64,000 nt of DNA, from NCBI RefSeq assembly GCF_035825295.1, contig NZ_JAYMGI010000002.1:1178001-1242000 (forward strand). The letters are read 5' to 3'. This document shows, in pieces, positions 24,650-34,788 of the stretch. Within the stretch, counting starts at the first letter, position 1, and each line of letters begins with the position of its first letter. A program made the position numbers and the translations under genes. The notes under the pieces were generated by a model. It saw nothing but the letters and a program-made list of their open reading frames with translations. It was not told the origin of the DNA and searched no databases. This stretch comes from Actinacidiphila sp. DG2A-62. GTDB taxonomy: Bacteria; Actinomycetota; Actinomycetes; Streptomycetales; Streptomycetaceae.

Positions 24650-25324
24650 ATGAGCACCGAGCCCACTCCCCCGCCGGGGCCCGCGCCCGCGCCCGGGACT
24701 GATTCCGGGTACGCTTCCGCGTCCGATGCCGCTGCCGCCCGGCGGCAGCCCGCGGGGGCGGCGGTGCTGCGCACGGAGGTCACCGAGGCGATCCGGGCGG
24801 CCGTCTTCGCGGAGCTGGCCGCGGTCGGCTACGGCCGGATGTCGATGGAGGGGATCGCGCGGCGCGCGGGCGTCGGCAAGGCGGCGGTCTACCGGCGGTG
24901 GCGGTCCAAGCTGCCGCTGGTGCTCGACGTGGTGTCCGCGGTGGCCGGGCAGGGGCTGCCGGCGCCGGACACGGGGTCGCTGCGGGGGGACGTGCGGGCG
25001 GTTCTGGGGGTGGCGGCGCGGGCGCTGGCACATCCGGCGGTGGCGCAGATCCTGCCGGATCTCCTCGCGGAGGCGGCGCGCGGTCCGGAGCTGGCGCAGG
25101 CGCTGCGCGGAGCGTTGCGGGGGGCGCGGGGCGGCGTCGTGGAGGTCGTGCTGGCGCAGGCGGCGGAGCGCGGTGAGCTCCCGCGCGATGTGGACGCGGA
25201 CCTGGCGTTCGGCCTGCTCGCCGGGCCGCTCTACTGGACCGTGGCGGTCATGGGCGGCGCGCCCACCGACGCGGAACTCGACGCCCTCGCGTCATCCGTG
25301 GCCGCCGCCCTCCGCACGGCCTGA
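24650..25324 (+). CDS. TetR-family transcriptional regulator
   Basis: 224 aa. After a Pro/Ala-rich lead of about 40 residues comes the TetR HTH: EAIRAAVFAELAAVGYGRMSMEGIARRAGVGKAAVYRRW. The C-terminal ligand domain (about 100-224) resembles TetR_C_11 and includes LLAGPLYWTVAVMGG. The ATG at 24650 has TAGGAT 8 nt upstream, which would fit a -10 of a nearly leaderless mRNA. It is divergent from the polysaccharide ABC exporter and probably represses it and itself through the two operator copies. Confidence 0.9.
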   Translation: MSTEPTPPPGPAPAPGTDSGYASASDAAAARRQPAGAAVLRTEVTEAIRAAVFAELAAVGYGRMSMEGIARRAGVGKAAVYRRWRSKLPLVLDVVSAVAGQGLPAPDTGSLRGDVRAVLGVAARALAHPAVAQILPDLLAEAARGPELAQALRGALRGARGGVVEVVLAQAAERGELPRDVDADLAFGLLAGPLYWTVAVMGGAPTDAELDALASSVAAALRTA

Positions 25325-25351
25325 CGGGACTCGGTGGTCCTCCCCCAAGCG

Positions 25352-25398
25352 CCGTCGGCGGCTCTCCGTCCCGGGCGGGGACGGAGAGCCGCCGACGG
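25352..25398. terminator. Very long perfect hairpin (21-bp arms), bidirectional terminator
   Basis: The arms 25352-25372 and 25378-25398 are exact reverse complements (CCGTCGGCGGCTCTCCGTCC and its partner), with a 5-nt loop GGGCG. It sits between TetR (+) and pheT (-), ends about 20 bp from the pheT stop, and can end both transcripts. Confidence 0.88.
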
Positions 25399-25417
25399 TG
25401 AGGTGAAACCTCGGGGC

Positions 25418-27915
25418 TCAGGCGCCGCGCAGGGCCGCTCCGGTGCGAGCGGCGGCTGCCGCCACCGCCGCGTCGCGCGCGGCCGAGGCTTCCTCCGCGG
25501 TGAGGGTGCGGTCGGCCGCGCGGAACCGCAGCGCGTAGGCGAGCGACTTGCGCCCCTCGCCGATCTGCTCGCCGGTGAAGATGTCGAACAGCCGCAGCGA
25601 CTCCAGGAGGTCGCCCGCGCCGTCGCGCAGCGCGCGCTCGACCTCCGCGGCCGGGACCGCGGCGTCCACGACGAGCGCGACGTCCTGCGTGGCGACCGGG
25701 AACGTCGACACGCGCGGCCCGGTCGCCCGGGCGCCGCCGATCGCCTCCAGCCGGTCCAGGTCGACCTCCATCGCGCAGGTCCGCTCGGGCACGCCCAGCG
25801 CCTTGGTCACCCGCGGGTGCAGCTCGCCGGCGTGGCCGACGACCTCGCCGTCGCCCGCGACGAGTTCGGCGCAGCGCCCGGGGTGGAAGGGCGCCTGGCG
25901 GCCCTGGCGGACGGTCAGCGACACGCCCGCCTCCGCGGCGACGGTCCGCGCCGCCTCGACCGCGTCCGCCCAGCTCACCCGGTGGCCCGGGCCCCACCAG
26001 CCGGCCCGTTCGCGGGCGCCGGCCAGCACCACGCCGACGTGCCGGGGCTGGTCGGGCAGCGCGGCCTTGAGCGCGGCGATCTCCTCGTCGGTCGGCCGGC
26101 GGTCGACCGGCAGCCGGGGCGGCGTGCTCTGGCCGTCGACCGGGTGGAAGACCAGGCCGGTCTCGAAGAGCGCCAGGTCGTGGGTGCCGCGCCCGTCGTT
26201 GCGGCGCAGCGCCGCGAGCAGTCCGGGCAGCAGCGTGGTGCGCAGGGCGGGCTCGGTGTCGTCCAGCGGGTTGGCGAGCACGACGGTGCGCCGGCGCGGG
26301 TCGTCCGGCTCGTAGCCGAGCTGGTCGAAGACCTCGGCGCCCAGGAAGGGGTAGCTGGGGGCCTCGACATAGCCGGCGCTGGCCAGCGCGCGGCCGATCC
26401 GGCGGCGCAGCCGCTGCGACCCGGTCAGGCCGCGCTGCGACGGCGGCTTGGGCAGCGTGGAGGGCAGGTTCTCGTAGCCCTCCAGCCGGATGACCTCCTC
26501 GGCGAGGTCGTTGGGCGCCGCCAGGTCGGGCCGCCAGCTGGGCACGGTGACGATCAGCTCGTCGGAGCCGTAGACGTCGCAGCCGATCTCCTGGAGCCGG
26601 CGCACCACGGTCTCGCGGCCGTACGCGGTGCCGGCGACGCGGTCCGGGTGGTCGGCGGGCATCGCGATGGTGTGCGGGGCGGACGGTGAGACGGCCTCGG
26701 TGACGCCGGGCTCCGCGGTGCCGCCGGCCAGCAGCACCAGCAGGTCGACGGCGCGCTGGGCGGCGGCGGAGGTGGCCTGCGGGTCGGTGCCGCGCTCGAA
26801 CCTGCGGGACGCCTCGGAGGCCAGCTTGTGGCGGCGCGCCGCGCGGGCGATGGCGACCGGCGCGAAGTGCGCGGCCTCGATGACGATCTCGGTGGTGCCG
26901 GAGTCGGCGCCCTGCTCGGCGATCTCGGTGTGGGCGCCGCCCATCACGCCGGCCAGGCCGATCGGCCCGGACTCGTCGGTGATGACCAGGTCCTCGCCGT
27001 CGAGCACCCGCTCGGCGCCGTCGAGTGTGGTGAGCTTCTCGCCGGGCTCGGCGCGACGGACCCCGATCGGCCCGTTGAGTCGGGAGCGGTCGTAGGCGTG
27101 CAGCGGCTGGCCGATCTCGAACATCACGAAGTTGGTGATGTCCACGGCCAGCGAGATCGGGCGCATGCCGACCTTCTGCAGCCGGCGCTGGAGCCAGATC
27201 GGCGAGCGGGCCTCGGGGTTGACGCCGGTGACGGTGCGCGCGGTGAAGCGGTCGCAGCCGATCGGGTCGGCGATCCGCACCGGGTAGCCGCCGGCGTTGG
27301 GCCCCGGCACGTCGATCAGCGCCGGGTCGCTGAGCGGCAGACCGTAGGCGATGGCGGTCTCGCGGGCGACGCCGCGCAGCGACAGGCAGTAGCCGCGGTC
27401 GGGCGTGACCGCGATGTCGAGCACCTCGTCGACGAGTTCGAGCAGGCCGATGGCGTCGGTGCCGGCCTCGTGCTCCGGCGGCAGCACGACGATGCCTTCA
27501 TGATCGTCGCCCATGCCCAGTTCGCGGGCCGAGCAGATCATGCCGTGCGAGACCCTGCCGTAGGTCTTGCGCGCGGAGATCTGGAAGTCGCCGGGCAGCA
27601 CGCCGCCGGGCAGGATCACCACGACCTTGTCGCCGACCGCGAAGTTGCGGGCGCCGCAGACGATCTCCTGCGGTTCGCCGGTCCCGTTGGCGTCGCCGAC
27701 GTCGACGGTGCAGAAGCGGATCGGCTTCTTGAAGCCCTCCAGCTCTTCGATGGTCAGGACCTCGCCGACGACCAGCGGGCCCTTGAGGCCGGTGCCGAGC
27801 TGCTCGACGGTCTCGACCTCCAGGCCGGCGGAAATGAGCTTGGCCTGGACGTCGCGGCCGGTGGTGCCGGCGGGCAGGTCGACGTACTCCCGCAGCCAAG
27901 AAAGCGGGACCCGCA

Positions 27916-27916
<1 letters not shown>
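25418..27916 (-). CDS. pheT: Phenylalanyl-tRNA synthetase beta subunit
   Basis: 832 aa, full length. Domains in order: N-terminal [19 protein letters not shown]-like tRNA-binding domain (about 40-160: [32 protein letters not shown]); B3/B4 editing domain (about 210-390, with [14 protein letters not shown] and [10 protein letters not shown]); B5 (about 400-480); catalytic-like core; and the C-terminal anticodon-binding FDX-ACB ([28 protein letters not shown]). Forms the alpha2beta2 enzyme that charges tRNA-Phe. Its ATG overlaps the pheS stop by 1 nt (TGATG). Confidence 0.97.
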
Positions 27917-29172
<1,256 letters not shown>

Positions 29173-29243
29173 CTTGCGCCATGGGGACCGACTGTGTGCG
29201 CCCGCCGGGCGGCCGGACCGCGGACCGGGCGGCGGTGGCCGCC

Positions 29244-30398
29244 TCAGGCCATGAACGCGGGGGCCCCGACGGGCAGGATAAATCGGAACTCGGCGCCGCC
29301 GCCGGGCGCGCGGCCGACGGTGATGGTCCCGCCGTGGGCTTCGACGATGCCCTTGACGATGTACAGGCCCAGCCCGGTGCCGCCGCGCTTGCTGCCCCGC
29401 CAGAAGCGGGTGAAGACGCGGCCGATCGACTCCTCGGGGATGCCGGGGCCTTCGTCGCTCACGGTGACTGCCGTGCCCTCCGTCGTACGGTCGCCGCCCG
29501 CGGCCGGGGCGGGGGCCACCTCGATGGTGACAGTTCCCTCGCCGTGCCGCACGGCGTTTTCCAGCAGGTTGCCGAGGATCTGGTCGACCTTGTCGGGATC
29601 GGCCCACAGCGCCGGCAGCGGGTGCGCGACCTGGACCCGGAACCGGGACGCCGGCCTGGCCGCCACGTGGCCGTCGACGTGCCGCTGCACGGCGGCGGCC
29701 ATGTCGACCGGCTGGCGGCGCACCTCCAGCCGGCCGGAGTCGATCCGGGAGATGTCGAGCAGTTCGGCGATCAGCCGGGTCACCCGGTTGGCGTCGGCGT
29801 CGACGGTCTCCAGCATCAGCTTCTTCTGGTCCTCGGTGAAGCGTTCCCACTTGGCCAGCAGCGTCGCGGTGAAGCCCTTGACCGAGGTGAGCGGGGAGCG
29901 CAGTTCGTGCGCGACGGTGGCGATCAGCTCGGCGTGGCTGCGCTCGGTGCGGCGCCGGGCCTCGGTGCCGCGCAGCGTCACCACCAGCCGGCGCACCGGG
30001 CCGCCGGGCCGCTCGCGGACGTAGCGGGCCGCGACCAGCACCTCCCGGCCGCCGGGCAGCAGCAGGTTGCGCTCGGGCTGGCCGGTGCGCACGGCGAGGC
30101 CGGCGTAGGGGTCGGTGAGCTGCCACCAGCGGCGGCCCTCCAGGTCCTCCAGCGGCAGGGCCCGTTCCAGCGGGGCGCCGAGCGCCTCGGCGGCGGGGAC
30201 GGCGGTGATGCGCGCGGCGGCGGCGTTGAAGCAGATCACCCGGCCGTGCTCGTCGGCGACGACCAGGCCGTCGGGCAGGTCGTCGGGGTCGATGCCGAGT
30301 CCGGCGGAGTCGCCGCCGGGGTCCCGGGGCGCGAGGGCCGGGCGCGCGGGCGGAACCGTACGCGTGCCGCGCGTGCCGTTCTGCGGCATGAGGTCCAT
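29244..30398 (-). CDS. Sensor histidine kinase with PAS domain, orphan
   Basis: 384 aa from the ATG at 30398 (GAGAGGGGG 8 nt upstream; a GTG at 30407 is possible). A PAS fold occupies about 40-130 (LPDGLVVADEHGRVICFNAAA). HisKA carries H in TVAHELRSPLTSVKGF. HATPase_c has the N box LGNLLENAVRHG, G1 DEGPGIPEES, and G2 GTGLGLYIVKGIVEAHGG. No transmembrane segment is present, so it senses in the cytoplasm. No response regulator is adjacent. The position between SpoU and pheST is conserved in Streptomyces. Signal unknown. Confidence 0.92.
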   Translation of the reverse strand: MDLMPQNGTRGTRTVPPARPALAPRDPGGDSAGLGIDPDDLPDGLVVADEHGRVICFNAAAARITAVPAAEALGAPLERALPLEDLEGRRWWQLTDPYAGLAVRTGQPERNLLLPGGREVLVAARYVRERPGGPVRRLVVTLRGTEARRRTERSHAELIATVAHELRSPLTSVKGFTATLLAKWERFTEDQKKLMLETVDADANRVTRLIAELLDISRIDSGRLEVRRQPVDMAAAVQRHVDGHVAARPASRFRVQVAHPLPALWADPDKVDQILGNLLENAVRHGEGTVTIEVAPAPAAGGDRTTEGTAVTVSDEGPGIPEESIGRVFTRFWRGSKRGGTGLGLYIVKGIVEAHGGTITVGRAPGGGAEFRFILPVGAPAFMA

Positions 30399-30438
30399 GG
30401 CCGCCACCCCCTCTCAGGGCCCCCGGGCCGCCACCCTA

Positions 30439-31305
30439 CTAGCTGGAGCGCGGCGCGCGGCACCCTGCGGGGGCGCGCTGGGCGCGCGCGGAGGCGTACA
30501 GGCACACCGCGGCGGCGGTGGCGAGGTTGAGGCTCTCGGCGCGTCCGTGCAGGGGGACGCGGACCACCGCGTCGGCCAGCGCCCTGGTCTCCTCGGGCAG
30601 GCCCCACGCCTCGTTGCCGAAGACCCAGGCGGTGGGGCCGCCCATCGCGCCGGCGTCGAGTTCGGCGTCCAGGTCGCGGTCGCCCGCGCCGTCCGCGGCC
30701 AGCACCCGCACGCCCGCGGCGCGCAGCCCCGCGACCGCGTCGGCGGCCGTGACGCCGACCGCGACCGGCAGGTGGAAGAGGCTGCCCGCCGAGGCGCGGA
30801 CGGCCTTGGGGTTGTACGGGTCGACCGAGGCGTCGGTGAGCACCACCGCGTCCGCGCCGGCCGCGTCCGCGCAGCGCAGCACGGTGCCGGCGTTGCCGGG
30901 GTCGCGGACGTGGGCGAGCACCGCGACCAGCCGGGGCCGGGCGGCGAGCACCTGGTCGAAGGGGGTGTCGAGGAAGCGGCAGACGCCGGCCAGGCCCTGC
31001 GGGGTGACGGTGTCGCAGATCTCCGCGACCACCTCGGGGGTGGCGGTCAGCACGGGGACGCCGGCGGCGCGGGCCGCCCCCACGATGTCGGCGTGCCGCT
31101 CGGTCGCCTCGGGCGTGGCGTACAGCTCGATCAGGGTGCGGCCGGCCGGGCCGCCGGGGTGCGCGACGGCCTCCCGTACCGCCTGCGGGCCCTCGACCAG
31201 GAAGCGTCGCTCCTTGCCGCGGAAGCTGCGCCGGGCCAGCCGGTGCGCGGCGGTCACGCGCGCCGAGCGCAGCGACGTCAGCTCGGGGGTGGCCATCGCC
31301 TTCAT
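30439..31305 (-). CDS. TrmH/SpoU-family RNA 2'-O-methyltransferase
   Basis: 288 aa. SPOUT fold with an N-terminal substrate-binding segment (LARRSFRGKERRFLVEGPQAVREA) and the three SpoU motifs: DPGNAGTVLRCADAAGADAV, WVFGNEAWGLPEE and VRVPLHGRAESLNLATAAAVCLY. It methylates ribose in rRNA or tRNA; the exact site is not known, and relatives include thiostrepton-type resistance enzymes. The ATG at 31305 has GAGG 7 nt upstream; the ATG at 31296 is an alternative. Downstream of the infC-rpmI-rplT terminator, 40 bp before the kinase start. Confidence 0.92.
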   Translation of the reverse strand: MKAMATPELTSLRSARVTAAHRLARRSFRGKERRFLVEGPQAVREAVAHPGGPAGRTLIELYATPEATERHADIVGAARAAGVPVLTATPEVVAEICDTVTPQGLAGVCRFLDTPFDQVLAARPRLVAVLAHVRDPGNAGTVLRCADAAGADAVVLTDASVDPYNPKAVRASAGSLFHLPVAVGVTAADAVAGLRAAGVRVLAADGAGDRDLDAELDAGAMGGPTAWVFGNEAWGLPEETRALADAVVRVPLHGRAESLNLATAAAVCLYASARAQRAPAGCRAPRSS

Positions 31306-31443
31306 CCTTCTTCCTCGACGGTGCCTCGACGGCGCCTCGGCGGTTCCTCAACGCTTCGTCGGCGGTTCCGCGACCGTTCGTCGACGGCTGCCGGGCGTGC
31401 CCGCCGTCCCGCGGGCGTCTCCCGGACGGGTCCCGCGCGTGCG

Positions 31444-31477
31444 CGGGCCCGCGGTGGGCAGTCCCACCGCGGGCCCG
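31444..31477 (-). terminator. Terminator of the infC-rpmI-rplT operon
   Basis: CGGGCCCGCGGTGGG (31444-31458) and CCCACCGCGGGCCCG (31463-31477) are perfect 15-bp arms around CAGT, 30 bp after the rplT stop. Confidence 0.85.
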
Positions 31478-31506
31478 GGTGTCGAACGCAGCGCGTGACG
31501 GCGGGG

Positions 31507-31890
31507 TCAGGCCGCCTTGGGGGCGTTCACGTCGGACGGCAGCGCCTTCTGGGCCACCTCGACGAGCGCCGCGAAGGCGTTCGCGTCGTTGACCGCCAGC
31601 TCGGCCAGGATCTTGCGGTCCACCTCGACGTTGGCGGCCTTCAGACCCTGGATGAAGCGGTTGTAGGTGATGCCGTTGGCGCGGGCGGCGGCGTTGATCC
31701 GCTGGATCCACAGCTGCCGGAAGTCGCCCTTGCGCTTCTTGCGGTCGTTGTAGTTGTAGACCAGGGAGTGGGTGACCTGCTCCTTGGCCTTGCGGTACAG
31801 GCGCGAACGCTGACCGCGGTAGCCGCTGGCCTGCTCCAGGACCGCCCGGCGCTTCTTCTGGGCGTTGACTGCCCGCTTGACGCGTGCCAC
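31507..31890 (-). CDS. rplT: 50S ribosomal protein L20
   Basis: 127 aa, full length. [27 protein letters not shown] and the C-terminal [19 protein letters not shown] identify L20, an early 23S rRNA assembly protein that in other bacteria also represses its own operon. Last gene of infC-rpmI-rplT. A purine-rich leader (GAAGGAG) precedes the ATG. Confidence 0.98.
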   Translation of the reverse strand: MARVKRAVNAQKKRRAVLEQASGYRGQRSRLYRKAKEQVTHSLVYNYNDRKKRKGDFRQLWIQRINAAARANGITYNRFIQGLKAANVEVDRKILAELAVNDANAFAALVEVAQKALPSDVNAPKAA

Positions 31891-31973
31891 GTGATAACTC
31901 CTTCTAAGGGACCGCGGGGATGTTCACGCGGCCCGAAAGCGAATGGGTCCCGCCCCGGTCGGGGGCGCGCAGG

Positions 31974-32168
31974 TCACTTGCCGAGAAGCTTCTTGATCTT
32001 CTTGGCGTCGGCCGGGGCGACCTGGACGGTGCCGCTCAGGGAACGCGTCTTGCTGGACGGCTTGTGCTCCAGGTAGTGGCGGACACCGGCGCGCTCACGC
32101 AGCACCTTGCCGGAGCCGGTGATCTTGAAGCGCTTGCTGGTACCGCTGTGCGTCTTGTTCTTCGGCAT
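31974..32168 (-). CDS. rpmI: 50S ribosomal protein L35
   Basis: 64 aa. [20 protein letters not shown] and [14 protein letters not shown] are diagnostic. The ATG at 32168 has GAGGAG about 6 nt upstream. It lies between infC and rplT, as in most bacteria. Confidence 0.98.
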   Translation of the reverse strand: MPKNKTHSGTSKRFKITGSGKVLRERAGVRHYLEHKPSSKTRSLSGTVQVAPADAKKIKKLLGK

Positions 32169-32248
32169 GGCGCCGTGGTCTCCTCGTCGCTGGCCCTCCC
32201 GGGCGCCGGTGGGCGCACGGGGAGCGTCAGTGCTGCGTTCGGTTCGGG

Positions 32249-32270
32249 GCGGGCCCGGGTGCGGGCCCGC
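32249..32270 (-). other. Hairpin in the infC-rpmI gap
   Basis: GCGGGCCC (32249-32256) and GGGCCCGC (32263-32270) pair around a 6-nt loop. It may tune read-through or processing between infC and rpmI. Confidence 0.5.
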
Positions 32271-32295
32271 GGTGCTGCGTCTTCGGTGCTGAGGG

Positions 32296-32922
32296 TCAGC
32301 CGGCGTCGGCCGGTGCCTCCGCGTCCGCCTCCACGTCGGCCTGCGCGTCACCCTGCCGGCCGGCCTTGCGGGCGGCCTGGGCCTCGCGGGCCTCGGCCAT
32401 CGCCTCGGTCTTCTTCTTGTGCGGACCGAGGACCATGATCATGTTCCGGCCGTCCTGCTTGGGGTTCGACTCGATGAAGCCGAGCTCCTGGACGTCCTCC
32501 GCGAGCCGCTGCAGCAGCCGGTAGCCGAGCTCCGGCCGGGACTGCTCACGTCCGCGGAACATGATCGTGATCTTGACCTTGTCGCCCTGCTTGAGGAACC
32601 GGACGACGTGACCCTTCTTGGTGTCGTAGTCGTGCGGGTCGATCTTCGGCCGGAGCTTCATCTCCTTGATGACCGTGTGCGCCTGGTTCTTGCGCGCCTC
32701 ACGGGCCTTCATGGCCGACTCGTACTTGAACTTCCCGTAGTCCATGAGCTTGCACACGGGCGGACGGGCGTTCGCCGCGACCTCGACCAGGTCGAGGTCG
32801 TACTCCTGCGCAAGCTCCAGGGCCTTGGCAAGCGGCACGATGCCGACCTGCTCGCCGCTGGGACCGACAAGTCGCACCTCGGGAACGCGAATCCGGTCGT
32901 TGATGCGGGGCTCGGCGCTGAT
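32296..32922 (-). CDS. infC: Translation initiation factor IF-3, probable AUC start
   Basis: 208 aa from the ATC at 32922: [19 protein letters not shown] leads the IF3 N domain, then [23 protein letters not shown]. The C domain has [19 protein letters not shown] and [17 protein letters not shown], followed by an acidic Ala/Asp tail. The ATC has GAGGAGG 4 nt upstream, the best Shine-Dalgarno nearby. infC genes typically use rare AUU/AUC/AUA starts so that IF-3 can repress itself. In-frame extensions upstream are open but lack a comparable ribosome site. First gene of infC-rpmI-rplT, behind a leader of nearly 300 nt with hairpins. Confidence 0.95.
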   Translation of the reverse strand: MSAEPRINDRIRVPEVRLVGPSGEQVGIVPLAKALELAQEYDLDLVEVAANARPPVCKLMDYGKFKYESAMKAREARKNQAHTVIKEMKLRPKIDPHDYDTKKGHVVRFLKQGDKVKITIMFRGREQSRPELGYRLLQRLAEDVQELGFIESNPKQDGRNMIMVLGPHKKKTEAMAEAREAQAARKAGRQGDAQADVEADAEAPADAG

Positions 32923-33015
32923 GGGGCCTCCTCGGTTGCACCACGCGACTGACTGGCCGACAGCCGCGCTCGATTCTTGGTCTTCCTCCGACTCCGCACC
33001 CGGAACGCACAAAAC

Positions 33016-33039
33016 GCCCCATGCGGATACAGACGGGGC
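33016..33039 (-). promoter_or_regulatory. Attenuator-like hairpin in the infC leader
   Basis: On the minus strand, GCCCC (33035-33039) and GGGGC (33016-33020) pair around 14 nt and are followed directly by GTTTTG. This resembles an intrinsic terminator about 95 nt before the infC start. A leader terminator would allow L20 or IF-3 feedback. Confidence 0.5.
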
Positions 33040-33133
33040 TCCTCACAACCGGGAGCACCGCCGCGATATTCCGCGGGGCGCATCGGACGGCGCCGCGCCG
33101 GGGGTGCCGACGCCTGCCGTCTGACCGGGACCC

Positions 33134-33151
33134 ATCGGCCGCGTGGCCGAT
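33134..33151. other. Perfect 7-bp hairpin in the infC leader
   Basis: ATCGGCC and GGCCGAT pair around GCGT. It lies between the presumed promoter and the attenuator-like hairpin and may be part of a structured leader. Confidence 0.5.
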
Positions 33152-33216
33152 AAGGTGGGAGATCGGAGCCTCCACTTGCAGGCCGGGCACGCGGGTGTCC
33201 GGCCGGTCGTTCACCC

Positions 33217-33246
33217 AGCATACCAGCGCGGGCCCCGAGGCCGTAA
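33217..33246 (-). promoter_or_regulatory. infC: Candidate infC promoter
   Basis: Minus strand TTACGG (33241-33246), an 18-bp spacer, then TATGCT (33217-33222). It would give a leader of nearly 300 nt. The divergent DUF1844 gene starts at 33276, so this short gap carries both promoters. Confidence 0.5.
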
Positions 33247-33275
33247 TCGGCCGGACGGGGCATATCGTGTGTCGC

Positions 33276-33674
33276 ATGAGCGAGACTCCCGCCCCCGCCT
33301 CCGGCCCCGCCTCCCGCCAGGACGGCGGCGCCGGTGCCGCACCCGGCTACGACGACATCACCCGTGACATCGCGGACGTGCCCGCGGTCGAGGTGATCAC
33401 CACCGTGGCCGTGCACCTGATGAGCGCGGCGGCGGTGAACCTCGGCCTGGCCGAGGAGGGCGAGCAGCACAAGGACCTCGACGAGGCGCGCAAGCTCATC
33501 CAGGCGCTGGCCGGACTGGTCACCGCGAGCGCCACCGAGATCAGCTCCTTCCACGCGGCGCCGCTGCGGGACGGCCTGAAGTCGCTGCAGCTGGCCTTCC
33601 GCGAGGCGTCGGTGGTGCCGGACGAGCCGGGCCAGGGTCCGGGCGAGAAGTTCACCGGGCCGGTCTACGCGTAG
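33276..33674 (+). CDS. DUF1844 domain protein
   Basis: 132 aa. The DUF1844 core is DVPAVEVITTVAVHLMSAAAVNLGL followed by DEARKLIQALAGLVTASATEIS, with a small hydrophobic helix. Ala/Pro-rich N-terminus and short acidic tail. Function unknown; conserved beside infC in Streptomyces. The ATG at 33276 has no strong Shine-Dalgarno, and CATATC just upstream may be a -10, so translation may be leaderless. Confidence 0.85.
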   Translation: MSETPAPASGPASRQDGGAGAAPGYDDITRDIADVPAVEVITTVAVHLMSAAAVNLGLAEEGEQHKDLDEARKLIQALAGLVTASATEISSFHAAPLRDGLKSLQLAFREASVVPDEPGQGPGEKFTGPVYA

Positions 33675-33770
33675 GCCGGTCCATGCATAGGCCGGTCCAC
33701 GCGGAGGCGGGGCCGGTCCGCACGGGCAGGGCCGGCCGGTGCGCGGCGCACCGCGCACGAACAAGAGCCG

Positions 33771-33798
33771 CCGGACGCCGTCGCGCGCCGCCGTCCGG
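33771..33798. terminator. Hairpin between convergent DUF1844 and aquaporin genes
   Basis: CCGGACG (33771-33777) and CGTCCGG (33792-33798) pair around 14 nt that can fold further. Placed just 5' of the aquaporin stop at 33803. Confidence 0.55.
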
Positions 33799-33802
33799 AC
33801 CG

Positions 33803-34588
33803 TCAGGCGTCGCCCTCCGCGCGGGCGGCGGTCTCGGCCTCGGCGGCGGCCGCGCGGGCGGCCCTGGCCGCGGCCAGCGCGGGGTGGGTCGTCTGGTGCA
33901 CCAGCGCCGCGAGCGCGCCGCCGACCAGCGGGGCGACGAGGAACAGCCACAGCTGGGTCAGCGCGGGGCTGCCGGCGAAGAGCGCCGGGCCCAGGCTGCG
34001 CGCCGGGTTCACACCGGTGCCGGTGAGCGGGATGCCGACCAGGTGGATCACCACCAGGGCCATGCCGATGGGCAGCCCGTCGAAGCCGACCACGGCGATC
34101 CGGTGGGTGACCGCGAGCACCACGAAGACCAGCAGGAAGGTCAGGATCATCTCGGCCACGAAGGCGCCGAAGATACTGATGCCGACCGCCGAGCGGTAGC
34201 CGTAGCCGTTGGTGCCGAACGCGCCGTGCGTCTTCAGGCCCGGCACCTGCTTGGCCACGAGCAGCAGCAGCGCCGCGCCGACGATGCCGCCGAGGATCTG
34301 CGCGATCCAGTACTCGACGGCGGTGCGCAGGGTGATCCGGCGGGCGAGCAGCATGCCCATCGTCACCGCGGGGTTGACATGGCTGCCGGAGATGGGCCCG
34401 ATGGCGTACGCGATCGCCAGCAGCACCAGGCCGAAGCCGAAGGCGATGCCGAGCGAGCCGATGTACTGGCCGGAGACCACGGCCGCGCCGACGGCGAAGA
34501 AGACCAGCAGCAGGGTGCCCAGGAACTCGCAGACGAACGCCCGCTGGTCGTCGGCCGTCCGGTTGTCGGTGATCGTGCGCATGTCCAT
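33803..34588 (-). CDS. Aquaporin (MIP family, AqpZ-like)
   Basis: 261 aa, six membrane segments and both pore half-helices with NPA boxes: SGSHVNPAVTMG and TGTGVNPARSLGP. QRAFVCEFLGTLLLVFFAVG is the usual TM1. The second half-pore residues suit a water channel more than a glycerol facilitator, though this is inference. The C-terminus is an Ala/Glu-rich helix. The ATG at 34588 has GGAGG 5 nt upstream; longer readings are rejected. Monocistronic. Confidence 0.93.
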   Translation of the reverse strand: MDMRTITDNRTADDQRAFVCEFLGTLLLVFFAVGAAVVSGQYIGSLGIAFGFGLVLLAIAYAIGPISGSHVNPAVTMGMLLARRITLRTAVEYWIAQILGGIVGAALLLLVAKQVPGLKTHGAFGTNGYGYRSAVGISIFGAFVAEMILTFLLVFVVLAVTHRIAVVGFDGLPIGMALVVIHLVGIPLTGTGVNPARSLGPALFAGSPALTQLWLFLVAPLVGGALAALVHQTTHPALAAARAARAAAAEAETAARAEGDA

Positions 34589-34788
34589 CCGGACCTCCAC
34601 GATGATCGTTTCCTTGCACTGGTCATTGTGGGCCTTGCGGATGAACCGCACATCTCGGCTGATATACGGACGAAAAGCCGTCAGGCGGGCGCAGAGGGGC
34701 TCGTACGCGGGGTGAGGGGACGGCCAGAGGGCGAGGGGGCGCGGCGGCGCTGGTTCCCCCGGACGCCGGCGGGCGGGTCCGGGACGCG

